DNA of 64,000 bases, from assembly GCF_025362505.1 (NCBI RefSeq), contig NZ_JANYGG010000067.1, positions 1-64,000 on the forward strand. The letters run 5' to 3'. The DNA comes from Sphingomonas sp. (GTDB taxonomy: Bacteria; Pseudomonadota; Alphaproteobacteria; Sphingomonadales; Sphingomonadaceae). Of this stretch, positions 8,837 through 18,091 are shown piece after piece. Position 1 is the first letter of the stretch, and every line of letters starts with the position of its first letter. The notes below the pieces were generated by a model that saw only the letters and a list, made by a program, of their open reading frames with translations, did no database searches and was not told the origin of the DNA. The translations under genes were made by a program, and so were the position numbers.

Positions 8837-9800
8837 CCTGTCCGACCGTCCGCCCGGCCATCTCGAGCATCCGCTCGAGCGGGACGCGGGCGCGGTCCAT
8901 GAGGTCGGTCGACAGCTCGATCCGCGGCCTGAGGTCGCGCAGCGCGTCGTGCAGCTTTTCCAGCGTGTTGAGCGCCATGTACGGGCACATGTTGCAATTG
9001 CAGTTGCCGTCGCCGCCGGGCGCGCCGATGAAGCGCTTGTGCGGCGCAGCTTTCTCCATCTGGTGGATGATGTGCGGCTCGGTCGCGACGATGATCGTCT
9101 GCGCGGGCGAAGTCAGCGCGAAGTCGAGGATCGCCTTGGTCGACCCGACCAGCGTCGCATGGTCGACGATCTGCGGCGGGCATTCGGGGTGCGCGGCGAC
9201 CGGTGCACCCGGATTCTCGGCCATTAGCTTCAGCAGTTCGGTCTCGGAAAAAGCCTGGTGGACGATGCAGATGCCCGGCCACAGCAGCATCTCTCGACCG
9301 GTGCGGCGGGCAAGATAGCCGCCGAGGTGCCGGTCGGGACCGAAGATGATCTTCTGGTCGAGCGGGATCTGCTTGAGGATGATGTCGGCCGACGACGAGG
9401 TGACGATGATGTCACTGAGCGCCTTCACCTCGGCCGAGCAATTGATGTAGGTCAGCGCGATATGGTCCGGGTGGGCCTCGCGGAACGCTTTGAACTGGTC
9501 GGGCGGGCAGCTGTCCTCCAAGCTGCATCCGGCGTCCATGTCGGGCAGGATGACAGTCTTTTGCGGCGACAATATCTTCGCCGTCTCCGCCATGAACCGG
9601 ACCCCGCAGAAGGCGATGACGTCGGCATCGGTCGCCGCGGCCTTGCGCGACAGGTCGAGGCTGTCGCCGACGAAATCGGCGAGGTCCTGCAACTCGGGCC
9701 GCTGGTAATAATGCGCCAGGATGACCGCGTTGCGCTCCTTCTTGAGGCGCGCGATCTCATCGATCAGGTCGGGTCCGCGTAGGCGGGAGTGGACGGTCAC
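8802..9800 (-). CDS. nadA: Quinolinate synthase
   Basis: AHYYQRPELQDLADFVGDSL, FCGVRFMAETAKIL, CNCNMCPYMALNTLEKL; ORF extends to 9899, start at GTG 9800 preferred. Confidence 0.95.
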   Translation of the reverse strand: MTVHSRLRGPDLIDEIARLKKERNAVILAHYYQRPELQDLADFVGDSLDLSRKAAATDADVIAFCGVRFMAETAKILSPQKTVILPDMDAGCSLEDSCPPDQFKAFREAHPDHIALTYINCSAEVKALSDIIVTSSSADIILKQIPLDQKIIFGPDRHLGGYLARRTGREMLLWPGICIVHQAFSETELLKLMAENPGAPVAAHPECPPQIVDHATLVGSTKAILDFALTSPAQTIIVATEPHIIHQMEKAAPHKRFIGAPGGDGNCNCNMCPYMALNTLEKLHDALRDLRPRIELSTDLMDRARVPLERMLEMAGRTVGQGDVGAPKISGD

Positions 9801-9810
9801 TTGATACTCC

Positions 9811-10500
9811 TCAACGGCCCGTGGCCATGACCTCATTATAAGAGCGCGAGCGATCGATGTAAGACGGGTCGTTCGTCGGATCTGAAGCGAATCGTGCAAC
9901 TACTTTGGCGTCAGCGATCCCCGCGGCGCGGAGCGGCAGCGCGAAACTATGCTCGACGGCTTGACGCGCCGCCTCGCGGGCGAGCCGCATCGGGGTTGCG
10001 GCCTGCGCCTGTTTGCGGAGGTCGGCGACGGCCTTAGAACGGTTCGCGTCATCGAGCTGGGTGCGGCTGTCGGTCAGCGCGCCGAGCACGCCACCGCTGC
10101 CGTATTCGCGCGCCGCCGCCAGATCGACCTCGGGGCCGGCGATCTCGATCTCGGGGAGCCTGACCGACAGGGTTTTCGTGTCGTCGTCCCACGTCACGTC
10201 GCGCTCGCCGAGCTTGGCAAGGTCGAGCTCGTAGCGCACGTCGCCGGGGAGGACGAGCGTCCGCTCCGAGGTGAACATCAGCTGCGACTGCTTCGACGTA
10301 ACGACCGACACATAGCGCGCGACGAACGGCACCAGCCGGTTCTGCGCGCGCATCGATTCGAGGCTGGCGCGAGCGATGCTCGTCACGTCGCCGCCGAACA
10401 GCTTGCGCTTGAGGTCGAGCCCACCGCCGACGAGCAGGCCGACGACCAGCGCGGCAAGGATCGCGACGATCGCGATGGGGTTCAGGGGGCGGCGGTCCAT
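9811..10500 (-). CDS. DUF4230 domain-containing protein, membrane anchored
   Basis: N-terminal TM and DUF4230-like sequence (LVPFVARYVSVVTSKQSQLMFTSERTLVLPGDVRYELDLAKL). Confidence 0.75.
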   Translation of the reverse strand: MDRRPLNPIAIVAILAALVVGLLVGGGLDLKRKLFGGDVTSIARASLESMRAQNRLVPFVARYVSVVTSKQSQLMFTSERTLVLPGDVRYELDLAKLGERDVTWDDDTKTLSVRLPEIEIAGPEVDLAAAREYGSGGVLGALTDSRTQLDDANRSKAVADLRKQAQAATPMRLAREAARQAVEHSFALPLRAAGIADAKVVARFASDPTNDPSYIDRSRSYNEVMATGR

Positions 10501-11360
10501 GTCTCTCCGTTAGTCTGAACAATCCCGCGCCGTTCAAGGTCCACGAGATGCGCCAGCACCGACCCGCCCGCCGCCGGGACCAGCCGCTGGTCGAGCCCCG
10601 GATAGGCACCCGCAACGATGTCGGGGATGGTATCCCGCCCCTCGCCGAGCAGCCGCAGGATCTGCTTCTCGCGCTGCATTCGATGGCCGATCATCCCGCG
10701 GACGAGTTGCTGCGGCTTGGTCACCGCCGGGCCATGCGCGGGATAGAACACCCGATCCTTGCGGTGCCGCAGCTTGTCGAGGCTCGCCATATAGGCGGCC
10801 ATGTCGCCATCGGGCGGGACCACGACGGTGGTCGACCAGCCCATGACATGATCGCCGGTGAACAGCGCATCGCCAAACTCATAGCAGAGGTGGTTCGAGG
10901 TGTGCCCCGGCGTGGCGACCGCGACCAGCCGACCGCCGTCGACCTCGATCGCCTCGCCGTCGCCCAGCACCCGGTCGGGCGCATAGCCGAAGTCGAAACT
11001 GGCATCGGCGCGCGGCCCGACCGTGTCGAGCGCAAGCGCCGCGCAGCCGATGATCGGCGCGCCGGTCGCAGCCTTCAGCGCGGCGGCGGCCGGGCTATGG
11101 TCACGGTGGGTGTGGGTGCAGGCGATGGCGACGACCGGCCGGCCGCCGATCGCCTCGACCAGCGCATCGATGTGCGCGGGAAGGTCGGGCCCGGGGTCGA
11201 TCACGACGACTTCCGTTCCACCGACAAGGTAGCTCTGCGTGCCCGTGTAGGTGAACGCCGACGGATTATGCGCCAGCAACCGCGCCACGCCGGGCTCGAT
11301 CTGTTCGATCCGCGCGTAGGGCTGGTCGGAAAGGTCGGGGGGATTCACCGGCGCGCTCAC
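10482..11360 (-). CDS. MBL-fold metallo-hydrolase (LACTB2-like)
   Basis: THTHRDHSPAAAALK, PGHTSNHLCYEFGDALFTGDHVMGWS. Confidence 0.85.
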   Translation of the reverse strand: MSAPVNPPDLSDQPYARIEQIEPGVARLLAHNPSAFTYTGTQSYLVGGTEVVVIDPGPDLPAHIDALVEAIGGRPVVAIACTHTHRDHSPAAAALKAATGAPIIGCAALALDTVGPRADASFDFGYAPDRVLGDGEAIEVDGGRLVAVATPGHTSNHLCYEFGDALFTGDHVMGWSTTVVVPPDGDMAAYMASLDKLRHRKDRVFYPAHGPAVTKPQQLVRGMIGHRMQREKQILRLLGEGRDTIPDIVAGAYPGLDQRLVPAAGGSVLAHLVDLERRGIVQTNGETWTAAP

Positions 11361-12556
11361 TTTCCTCGCTTGGCAGACTTTGACATCGCCTCGCGACGAT
11401 AGGCGAATGCTGTCGGAAATACTTCCTCAAACAAGCGCTTCATCGCCGTGTCCCAGCCGAGCCCGGCGGCATGTTCGCGTGCGGCGCGCGCCATCTCGGC
11501 CAGTCCGGGATCCCCGATCAGCGCGCGGATATTGGCAGCCATCGCGGCTGGATCGTCGACCGGCCCGAGCCGCCCGAGCGCCGCGGGAACCCGGTCGATC
11601 ATCGCCCCCGCCGCGACCCCTGCGACAGGCAAGCCCGAGGCCTGCGCCTCTATCACCGAGATGCCGAACGTCTCGTCGGCCATGCCCGACACATAAAGGT
11701 CCGCGCTCGCCAACCAGCGCGAAAGCAAGCCGCGATCGGTGATGAAGCCGGTGCACAGCACGCCCGGCTCATCGGCAAACTCCTCGATCAGCGGACCTGC
11801 GCCAACCAGGACAAGCCGCGCGCCGAGGTTTGCCGGAAGCTGACGAAATGCCTCGACCACCGTTTCGGGGCGCTTCTCGCGGTCGAGCCGTCCGACGTAG
11901 ATCAGCAGCGGCTGGCCCGGCCCCGCGCCCGCTTCGCGCCGAAGCGCCTCGTCGCGCCGGTCGGGCGAGAAATCATCGATGTCGACCCCGAGCGGCGCGA
12001 CGCTTACCCGCTCGACGCCGATCGCGCGCAACTTGTCCGCTCCGCCATGCTCGCTCAGCGCCACCACGCGATCGAACCGGCGATAGAGCGCCGCGACATA
12101 ATGGTATGCGATCTGCGCCGAGGTGGTCGCGAGCCACTGGCCGCCGAGCCGCTCGCCAATTCGCGAAGCGTAAGCGGTCGGAAAGTCAGTCATGAACGAA
12201 GCGACCAGCGCAGTCTCCGGAAAGCGATTGCGATGCGCGATCGCCACCCATGGCAGGTTATACGCATCCTCGCATTCGATCAGGTTGGGCCGGAACCGCT
12301 CGAGCGCCGCACGGACCGCACCGTTGCGCAGCAGCAGCCGGTAGTTAGGAATACCCGGCACGTGCGGCGAGCGGAGCGTGATGGTGATTGCCCGTCCCTC
12401 CTCGACCACGGCATCTTCGGCGCCAGGGATGATCAGCAGGTGGCGATCATCGGTTTGTTCGAGAATGTAGCGCCGCTTGCGATTGAGATAGACGCGCACC
12501 CCGCCGCCCTTCTCGGACCAGCTCTGGGTGAGGTCGGCATAGAGACGCTGGGTCAT
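11357..12556 (-). CDS. Glycosyltransferase family 4 / group 1
   Basis: YVGRLDREKRPETVVEAF, DETFGISVIEAQASGLPVAG. Confidence 0.85.
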   Translation of the reverse strand: MTQRLYADLTQSWSEKGGGVRVYLNRKRRYILEQTDDRHLLIIPGAEDAVVEEGRAITITLRSPHVPGIPNYRLLLRNGAVRAALERFRPNLIECEDAYNLPWVAIAHRNRFPETALVASFMTDFPTAYASRIGERLGGQWLATTSAQIAYHYVAALYRRFDRVVALSEHGGADKLRAIGVERVSVAPLGVDIDDFSPDRRDEALRREAGAGPGQPLLIYVGRLDREKRPETVVEAFRQLPANLGARLVLVGAGPLIEEFADEPGVLCTGFITDRGLLSRWLASADLYVSGMADETFGISVIEAQASGLPVAGVAAGAMIDRVPAALGRLGPVDDPAAMAANIRALIGDPGLAEMARAAREHAAGLGWDTAMKRLFEEVFPTAFAYRREAMSKSAKRGK

Positions 12557-12679
12557 GCCCGGCCCGTTACGAGCAAATGTCCCGAAACGACCAAAAATCG
12601 TCGGGATATTTTACGGCTCGATCGTGGGTTGATTTGCTTGGTGCGGGACAAGTGGCAGAATTCCGCTATTCCCCACAAT

Positions 12680-12695
12680 TGGCACGGCCCGTGCA
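12680..12695 (+). promoter_or_regulatory. Candidate sigma54 promoter TTGGCACGGCCCGTGCA
   Basis: GG-N10-GC spacing; one mismatch to TGGCACGNNNNTTGCW. Confidence 0.4.
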
Positions 12696-12705
12696 AAGTA
12701 GAGAC

Positions 12706-12777
12706 TGTCCACTTGGTTCCACGACCACATAAAGGGACGGTGCAGCGGTTTCTGGTCCCGCGACACCGTCCCTTTTT
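12706..12777 (+). ncRNA. Candidate ~72-nt small RNA downstream of the sigma54-like site, ending at an intrinsic terminator
   Basis: 12-bp stem AAAGGGACGGTG/CACCGTCCCTTT (12731-12742 with 12764-12775) then T run; no supported CDS on this strand. Confidence 0.35.
12731..12777. terminator. Rho-independent terminator hairpin, possibly bidirectional
   Basis: 12-bp perfect stem with T-tract on + and TTTAT on -; 45 bp beyond the grxD stop. Confidence 0.75.
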
Positions 12778-12821
12778 CGTTGCGGCCACGCGTCGTGACT
12801 CCACAGCCCGATCGGTCGGGA

Positions 12822-13148
12822 TCAGGCCGCGTCAGGCGCGGCGTCGACCAGTTGCTTGAGTTCACCGCTCTCGAACATTTCCATCATGATGTCCGATCCA
12901 CCGACGAATTCGCCGTGGACGTAGAGCTGCGGGACCGTCGGCCAGTCGGAATAGGCCTTGATCCCCTGGCGAAGCTCCTGGTCCTGCAACACGTCGACAG
13001 TCTCGAACGGCACCTCGAGATGATCGAGGATCTTGATCGCACGACTCGAGAAGCCGCATTGCGGGAACAGCGGCGTGCCTTTCATGAACAACAGGACGTC
13101 GTTGCCCTTGACCAGCTCGTCGATGCGGGCAGTTGCGGGGTCGCTCAT
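12822..13148 (-). CDS. grxD: Monothiol glutaredoxin, Grx4 family
   Basis: LLFMKGTPLFPQCGFSSRAIKIL, WPTVPQLYVHGEFVGGSDIMMEM. Confidence 0.95.
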   Translation of the reverse strand: MSDPATARIDELVKGNDVLLFMKGTPLFPQCGFSSRAIKILDHLEVPFETVDVLQDQELRQGIKAYSDWPTVPQLYVHGEFVGGSDIMMEMFESGELKQLVDAAPDAA

Positions 13149-13390
13149 TGATGATCTCCGGAAGGAATGGCCGTTGTCAGTTGCAGGGCGTGAAGTTCGC
13201 CCCCCATGCGCCCCCCCAGCGCGGCGTAGACGGCCTGATGCTGGCGCACCCGATTCATGCCCGCGAAGCTCGCCGACACGACTTTCGCGGCATAATGGTC
13301 GCCGTCCCCGCGCAGGTCGGTGATCTCCACCGCCGCGTCGGGAATGGCCGCCACGATCAGCGCCTCGATCTCGGTCGCGGCCATCGCCAT
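13145..13390 (-). CDS. BolA family protein
   Basis: DGDHYAAKVVSASFAGMNRVRQHQAVYAALGGRMGGELHALQL. Confidence 0.9.
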   Translation of the reverse strand: MAMAATEIEALIVAAIPDAAVEITDLRGDGDHYAAKVVSASFAGMNRVRQHQAVYAALGGRMGGELHALQLTTAIPSGDHQ

Positions 13391-13392
13391 GA

Positions 13393-13719
13393 TCAGCTCT
13401 TCGATTCGATCAGCTGGCGGCGCGCGTCGACGGTCTTGTGCGCCAGCGCCTCGCGGATCTTCGCGTCGTCGATCTCGATCCCTGCGGCGGTCAGGTCACC
13501 GAGCAGCTTGCGAATGACGTCCTCGTCGCCGGCTTCCTCGAACTCAGCTCGGATGACCTCCTTCGCATAGGCTTCGCCCTCGACTTCGGTCAGCCCCATC
13601 AACCGCGCTGCCCATTCGCCAAGCAGCCGGTTGCGGCGCGCAAGAATGCGGAACGCCATTTCTTCGTCCCGGGCGTACTTCGCCTCGAACGCCTGTTCGC
13701 GATCATTGAAGGTGGTCAT
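13393..13719 (-). CDS. DUF1476 protein (F1-ATPase inhibitory zeta-subunit family)
   Basis: FNDREQAFEAKYARDEEMAFRILARRNRLLGEWAA. Confidence 0.9.
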   Translation of the reverse strand: MTTFNDREQAFEAKYARDEEMAFRILARRNRLLGEWAARLMGLTEVEGEAYAKEVIRAEFEEAGDEDVIRKLLGDLTAAGIEIDDAKIREALAHKTVDARRQLIESKS

Positions 13720-13764
13720 GCGGCGCCTTTCTCTCTTATCCGCGAGATAGGAGCGCGCGCGCCG

Positions 13765-14763
13765 CTAGTCCAGCGTCACCACAAGCTTGCCGACGACCGA
13801 GCGCGACGCAAGCGCGGCAATCGCCTCGCCGCCGCGTTCGAGCGGATAGGTCGCGCTCACGACCGGCGCGATCCTGCCTTCTTCCCACAGCCGGAACAGT
13901 GTCTCGACATGGGCGGCGTTGGCGGCGGGATCGCGCGCGGCGAACGCGCCCCAGAACACGCCGCACACGTCGCAGCTTTTGAGCAGGGTAAGGTTGAGCG
14001 GCAGCTTCGGGATGCCCGCGGGGAAGCCGACGACGAGGTAACGCCCTCCCCACGCGATCGCGCGCAACGCCGGCTCGGCATAGTCACCGCCGACCGGGTC
14101 GTAGATCACGTCCGCGCCCTTCGGACCGACAGCGGCCTTGAACTGCTCGGACAGCGCCTTCTGCCCGTCACGGTCGAACGGGCCGCGCGGATAGACGAGG
14201 GTTGCATCGGCGCCGGCCTTCGTCGCGGCGGCGGCCTTCTCCTCGCTCGACACGGCGGCGATCACCCGCGCGCCGCGCGCCTTGCCAAGCTCGATCGCGG
14301 CAAGCCCGACCCCGCCCGCCGCGCCGAGGACCAGCAGGGTCTGGCCCGCTTCGAGGTGGCCACGGTCATAAAGCGCATGGATCGAGGTGGCATAGGTCAG
14401 CAGCAGCGCGGCGCCGTCGACGAAGCTGCGACTGGCGGGCAGGCGAAACGCGGAGGTCGCCGGGATCGCGACCGATTGGGCCAGCCCGCCATAGCCCGAC
14501 ACCGCAATCAGCCGGTCACCGACCGACCAGCCTTCGACGCCTGCGCCGACCGCGCTGACCTCGCCGGCGATCTCGCCCCCCGGTGCGAACGGGCGCGGGG
14601 GACGCAACTGGTACCTGTCTTCGATGATCAGCACGTCGGGGTAGTTGATCGCCGCGGCATGGACGCGAACCTTGAGCTGGCCGGCGCCGGCCTCGGGTTC
14701 GGGAAGGTCGTCGAGGCGGAGTGTTTCTGGGCCGCCGGGGGCATGACTGAGGAGGGCTTTCAT
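13765..14763 (-). CDS. NADPH:quinone oxidoreductase / zinc-type alcohol dehydrogenase-like MDR protein
   Basis: MKALLSHAPGGPETLRLDDLPEP, GAAGGVGLAAIELGKARGARVIAA. Confidence 0.9.
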   Translation of the reverse strand: MKALLSHAPGGPETLRLDDLPEPEAGAGQLKVRVHAAAINYPDVLIIEDRYQLRPPRPFAPGGEIAGEVSAVGAGVEGWSVGDRLIAVSGYGGLAQSVAIPATSAFRLPASRSFVDGAALLLTYATSIHALYDRGHLEAGQTLLVLGAAGGVGLAAIELGKARGARVIAAVSSEEKAAAATKAGADATLVYPRGPFDRDGQKALSEQFKAAVGPKGADVIYDPVGGDYAEPALRAIAWGGRYLVVGFPAGIPKLPLNLTLLKSCDVCGVFWGAFAARDPAANAAHVETLFRLWEEGRIAPVVSATYPLERGGEAIAALASRSVVGKLVVTLD

Positions 14764-14840
14764 ATGCCAGCGGTACAAGCGCGGTTCGCGCAAGGAAAGG
14801 ACCGCCTCCTGGGCGGAGACGGCCCAATCATAGCTGGCGC

Positions 14841-15008
14841 TTACAGGTCGTTGATGACGCCCTTGATCTTGCCCTTGGTTTCCTGGACGTCGCCCTTGAG
14901 TTCCTGGCGCTCGCCCTCTGCGCGGGTCTCGGGATTGTCCGATTCCTGCTTGGCGTTGCCGACGGCATTGTTGACAGCGCCTTTGATCTTGTCGGTGAAT
15001 TCACCCAT
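14841..15008 (-). CDS. CsbD family stress protein
   Basis: MGEFTDKIKGAVNNAVGNAKQESDNPETRAEGERQELKGDVQETKGKIKGV. Confidence 0.85.
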   Translation of the reverse strand: MGEFTDKIKGAVNNAVGNAKQESDNPETRAEGERQELKGDVQETKGKIKGVINDL

Positions 15009-15042
15009 CGTCTCGCTCCTTGCGAAGTTTGTGTTGCCGATC

Positions 15043-15067
15043 AACGAGCTGCTTGCCGCGAAGTTGC
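15043..15067 (-). promoter_or_regulatory. Near-consensus EcfG promoter (GCAAC-N16-CGTT) upstream of csbD
   Basis: One mismatch to GGAAC-N16-CGTT, 35 bp from the csbD start. Confidence 0.4.
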
Positions 15068-15233
15068 TCGGTCGGTCGCATGCACTCCCTGCGCTGCCGA
15101 AATGGTGGGAACGGAACGTGCCGGTCGAGCGAACCATTGACCGCATTCACTGCCACTGGAGGAGACACATGACCCGCACTCAGCCTCGACCCATTCCTGC
15201 CATTACGCCGCTAAGATTAGCGACCCACTGCGC

Positions 15234-15719
15234 TCACTCTGCGTCAGGCTTTGGCGTCGACATCAAGGTTGCCAACCCGAGGGCAGCCTGACGCTCGGCG
15301 TCCTTCGCGGAGGCCGTTGAGGCGCTAGCGCCTTTCACTTCGACCAACAGCGCGATGTAGGGCTTGGTATCGAGGTTGAGCGTGTCGTGAAGCGGCGAAA
15401 AGCCGTCCCAATAAGTCTCGCCGGTCTTTTCGTCATAATCCTTGTGACTGCCGTCGGCTTCGGTCACCCGAATCTTCGCTCCTGAAAGAACATAGCCGAC
15501 GCGCGGTGGATGCGTGTGCCAGTGGTCGAGGGCGCCGGGCGGTAAGGTATATTGCAGGACTCGGACATGCTCGTTGTCCAGCAGGAGCTTGAAGTTGCCC
15601 GGCGAAGATACGAGCGCGTCGACCGGTCCCTTGGTCGCGGGCCGCGGCTCAGCCAATGCAGCAACCGGTGCAAGCAGCGTCAACGCGGCTGCAGCTGCGA
15701 TATTCAACGTCGATCTCAT
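15234..15719 (-). CDS. Secreted cupin-domain protein
   Basis: Signal peptide; LDHWHTHPPRVGYVLSGAKIRVTEADG. Confidence 0.75.
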   Translation of the reverse strand: MRSTLNIAAAAALTLLAPVAALAEPRPATKGPVDALVSSPGNFKLLLDNEHVRVLQYTLPPGALDHWHTHPPRVGYVLSGAKIRVTEADGSHKDYDEKTGETYWDGFSPLHDTLNLDTKPYIALLVEVKGASASTASAKDAERQAALGLATLMSTPKPDAE

Positions 15720-15915
15720 GAAAATCCCCCGGTTTCGCCACAAGCAACGCAACGCGAACAGAACAGGCACTCAGCATAGCGGCTGCACTGGAAGCTTTCC
15801 ACCGGGAAGTAGACGAAAGGGCACCTCAAGTCCCAATGCCGGCTTAATTTTCGACGAACCAGAAAACATGCTATGATCAGTCTGTTTAGTTATAATTCAC
15901 AGGAGGTTACAAACT

Positions 15916-16488
15916 ATGCGTAAACCCTTTTTGACCGCAGCATGCGGTTTCGCCATCTTTGCTTTTGCTACTGCGGCCACTGCGCAGCACGCTGGCGGCG
16001 GTGGAGGTATGGGTGCCAGTGGCGGCATGGGTGGCGGAATGAGCGCCATGGGACAGGGCATGGGTGCCAGTGGCGGCATGGGCGCCTCCGGTCGAGCCGG
16101 TGACTTCGCTTCACAGCGCGGCCAATTCGGCCGTGATTTCGCCGCCCAGCAGCACCTGACGCCGACGGAATATCAAGCCCAGGCGCAGCAGCACCGGGCC
16201 GATGCCCTGGCGATCGCCAAAGCGGCTCGAAGCGGTGCGGCTCTGCCGAAGGGGACCGACGCCCGTATTCGCGAGGCTTTAAAGAATGACATGGAAACAT
16301 GGCGTGACACCTTCAAAGTGGATCGGAAATCATGGCAAGCCATGCGCGATCAGTGGCTCGTGGACCGGAAGTCGCTGTCTCCTCAGCAATGGGCCGAACA
16401 GCGCGCGGCATGGTTCGCCGCCAGGGATACTTGGATCGCGAATCAAAAGCAGTGGGCGAGCGCCCGCTCGACAAATCGCACGCATTAA
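15916..16488 (+). CDS. Secreted Gly/Met-rich hypothetical protein
   Basis: Strong RBS (AGGAGG), signal peptide, GGMG repeats, Trp-rich C-terminus. Confidence 0.65.
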   Translation: MRKPFLTAACGFAIFAFATAATAQHAGGGGGMGASGGMGGGMSAMGQGMGASGGMGASGRAGDFASQRGQFGRDFAAQQHLTPTEYQAQAQQHRADALAIAKAARSGAALPKGTDARIREALKNDMETWRDTFKVDRKSWQAMRDQWLVDRKSLSPQQWAEQRAAWFAARDTWIANQKQWASARSTNRTH

Positions 16489-16513
16489 GTCGCTAACGGA
16501 AATACAAGATCAT

Positions 16514-16542
16514 GGGGTCGGCACTGTCGCCGGCCCCTTTTT
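16514..16542 (+). terminator. Rho-independent terminator
   Basis: GGGGTCGGC-actgtc-GCCGGCCCC followed by T5. Confidence 0.8.
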
Positions 16543-16826
16543 GCTGGCCGATTAAATTATTAAACGCCGATGTCCGCAATTGGGTCGGAGGCCGCTTCGC
16601 CATCCGGCTCCCCGGCTAAACCCGGGCCGCCCGAGTTCAAGGTGCCTTTAAGCCCGTATTGAGCGTGATACACGTCCATGGGAGTGGGTTCGCGCGGTTT
16701 AAGCACCGCTCGCTGACGGTCACGTCTCTATCTGGAACAACGATGCTCTGTCGTGTCCGCCATGCGCGGGCCTTTGCGGCATCGTGGCCAGCGTTAGCGA
16801 TCTGCCCCCCCTTGAAGGACCAAAAA

Positions 16827-17252
16827 ATGACCGACTCAACTCATGACATCGTCGATACGGCCGTAGCCGCCGGCTCGTTCACCACCCTGGTTGCCACTGT
16901 TACGGCAGCCGGTCTCGTCGGCACGCTGAAGGGCGCGGGTCCGTTCACGGTCTTCGCTCCTTCGGACGACGCGTTCGCCGCGCTGCCCGCCGGCACTGTC
17001 GAAACCCTGGTCAAGCCCGAGAACAAGGACAAGCTGACCGCGATCCTGCTGCTCCACGTCCTGCCGGGCAAGGTAATGGCCACAGACGTCGCCGGCCAGG
17101 TCATGGACCCGACCACCGCAGGCGGCGGAACGGTTCATGTTGATGGCACCCACGGTGTGACCGTCAACGGCGCCAAGGTGGTGACCGCCGATATCGCATG
17201 CTCGAACGGCGTCATTCACGTGATCGACGCGGTGCTGTTGCCCAAGGGCTAA
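16827..17252 (+). CDS. Fasciclin (FAS1) domain protein
   Basis: [25 protein letters not shown]-like, [20 protein letters not shown]. Confidence 0.9.
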   Translation: MTDSTHDIVDTAVAAGSFTTLVATVTAAGLVGTLKGAGPFTVFAPSDDAFAALPAGTVETLVKPENKDKLTAILLLHVLPGKVMATDVAGQVMDPTTAGGGTVHVDGTHGVTVNGAKVVTADIACSNGVIHVIDAVLLPKG

Positions 17253-17266
17253 TTAGCAAAGAGCGT

Positions 17267-17292
17267 GACCGGGGGCAGCGATGCCCCCGGTC
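17267..17292. terminator. Perfect 11-bp hairpin with GCGA tetraloop between convergent genes
   Basis: GACCGGGGGCA-gcga-TGCCCCCGGTC; no T-tract. Confidence 0.55.
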
Positions 17293-17357
17293 ATCGACTT
17301 CAACCGTGCTCGTTTATCAGGCGATACGGCGCTCGTGCCTAGTCGCAAGCAGCACGC

Positions 17358-18002
17358 TCAGAGGCCGGCTTCGACCGCCAGACGGATGAGGTCAGCTGTC
17401 GTATGCAGCCCCAGCCGATTGATGAGGATCGCGCGGTGCATCTTGACGGTCTTTTCGGCAAGGTCGAGTTCGGCCGCGATCTGCTTGTTGAGCAGGCCGT
17501 TGGCGACCAGCTTAAGCACCTGTCCTTGCCGCGGTGATAGTGCCTTCACCATTTCCGCGGCGCGGATTCGGCGCATGCTCGATGGCGCTGATGCAGCGGA
17601 GTCGATTTCGACCTGCGACCCCAGAAAATACAACAGTGCGTCATGCTCGTCGTAAATCGGCGCGACGAGGACCGCGTTTCGGAACGGTTGGCCGTTGCGC
17701 TTGTAGTTGAGGATCTCGACGAGCACCGGCCGATGTTCGCGCACCCCCCGACGGATTTCCTCCGTGAGCCACGGCTCTGTCGCCGGCCCCGACAGGAAGC
17801 GGCAGTTCCGCCCAACCACTTCCTCGGTCGAATAACCCGTCAGTTCGCAAAACGCGGCATTGCACGCGACGATCGGATTGTCCGGCAACCTTGGATTGCT
17901 GATCACCGATGGAATCGGGCTGTCGGTCACGAGGCGGACGTGGCGATTGTTAGCGCCAAACAGATCAACTGGTGGAACCATGTCAGCGGTGTGTCCGGCC
18001 AT
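17358..18002 (-). CDS. LOV-HTH (LuxR-type) blue-light-responsive transcription factor, EL222-like
   Basis: [71 protein letters not shown] plus [36 protein letters not shown]. Confidence 0.9.
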   Translation of the reverse strand: MAGHTADMVPPVDLFGANNRHVRLVTDSPIPSVISNPRLPDNPIVACNAAFCELTGYSTEEVVGRNCRFLSGPATEPWLTEEIRRGVREHRPVLVEILNYKRNGQPFRNAVLVAPIYDEHDALLYFLGSQVEIDSAASAPSSMRRIRAAEMVKALSPRQGQVLKLVANGLLNKQIAAELDLAEKTVKMHRAILINRLGLHTTADLIRLAVEAGL

Positions 18003-18091
18003 TCTTCTCCATCATTCCGATGTTAGCATGCTCTGGCACCCGATTTAAGGCCGTCGCTACCGATTACGGGACGCGAGGACACCGCTCGCCG

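Noticed and set aside
12553-12865. Minus-strand ORFs of 83-84 aa covering the sigma54-like region
   Set aside because: Run through a 12-bp terminator hairpin and overlap the grxD 3' end; no motif.
13438-15291. 617-aa plus-strand ORF opposite DUF1476, the oxidoreductase and csbD
   Set aside because: Antisense to three well-supported minus-strand genes; composition is the Arg/Ala/Gly-rich artefact of high-GC DNA.
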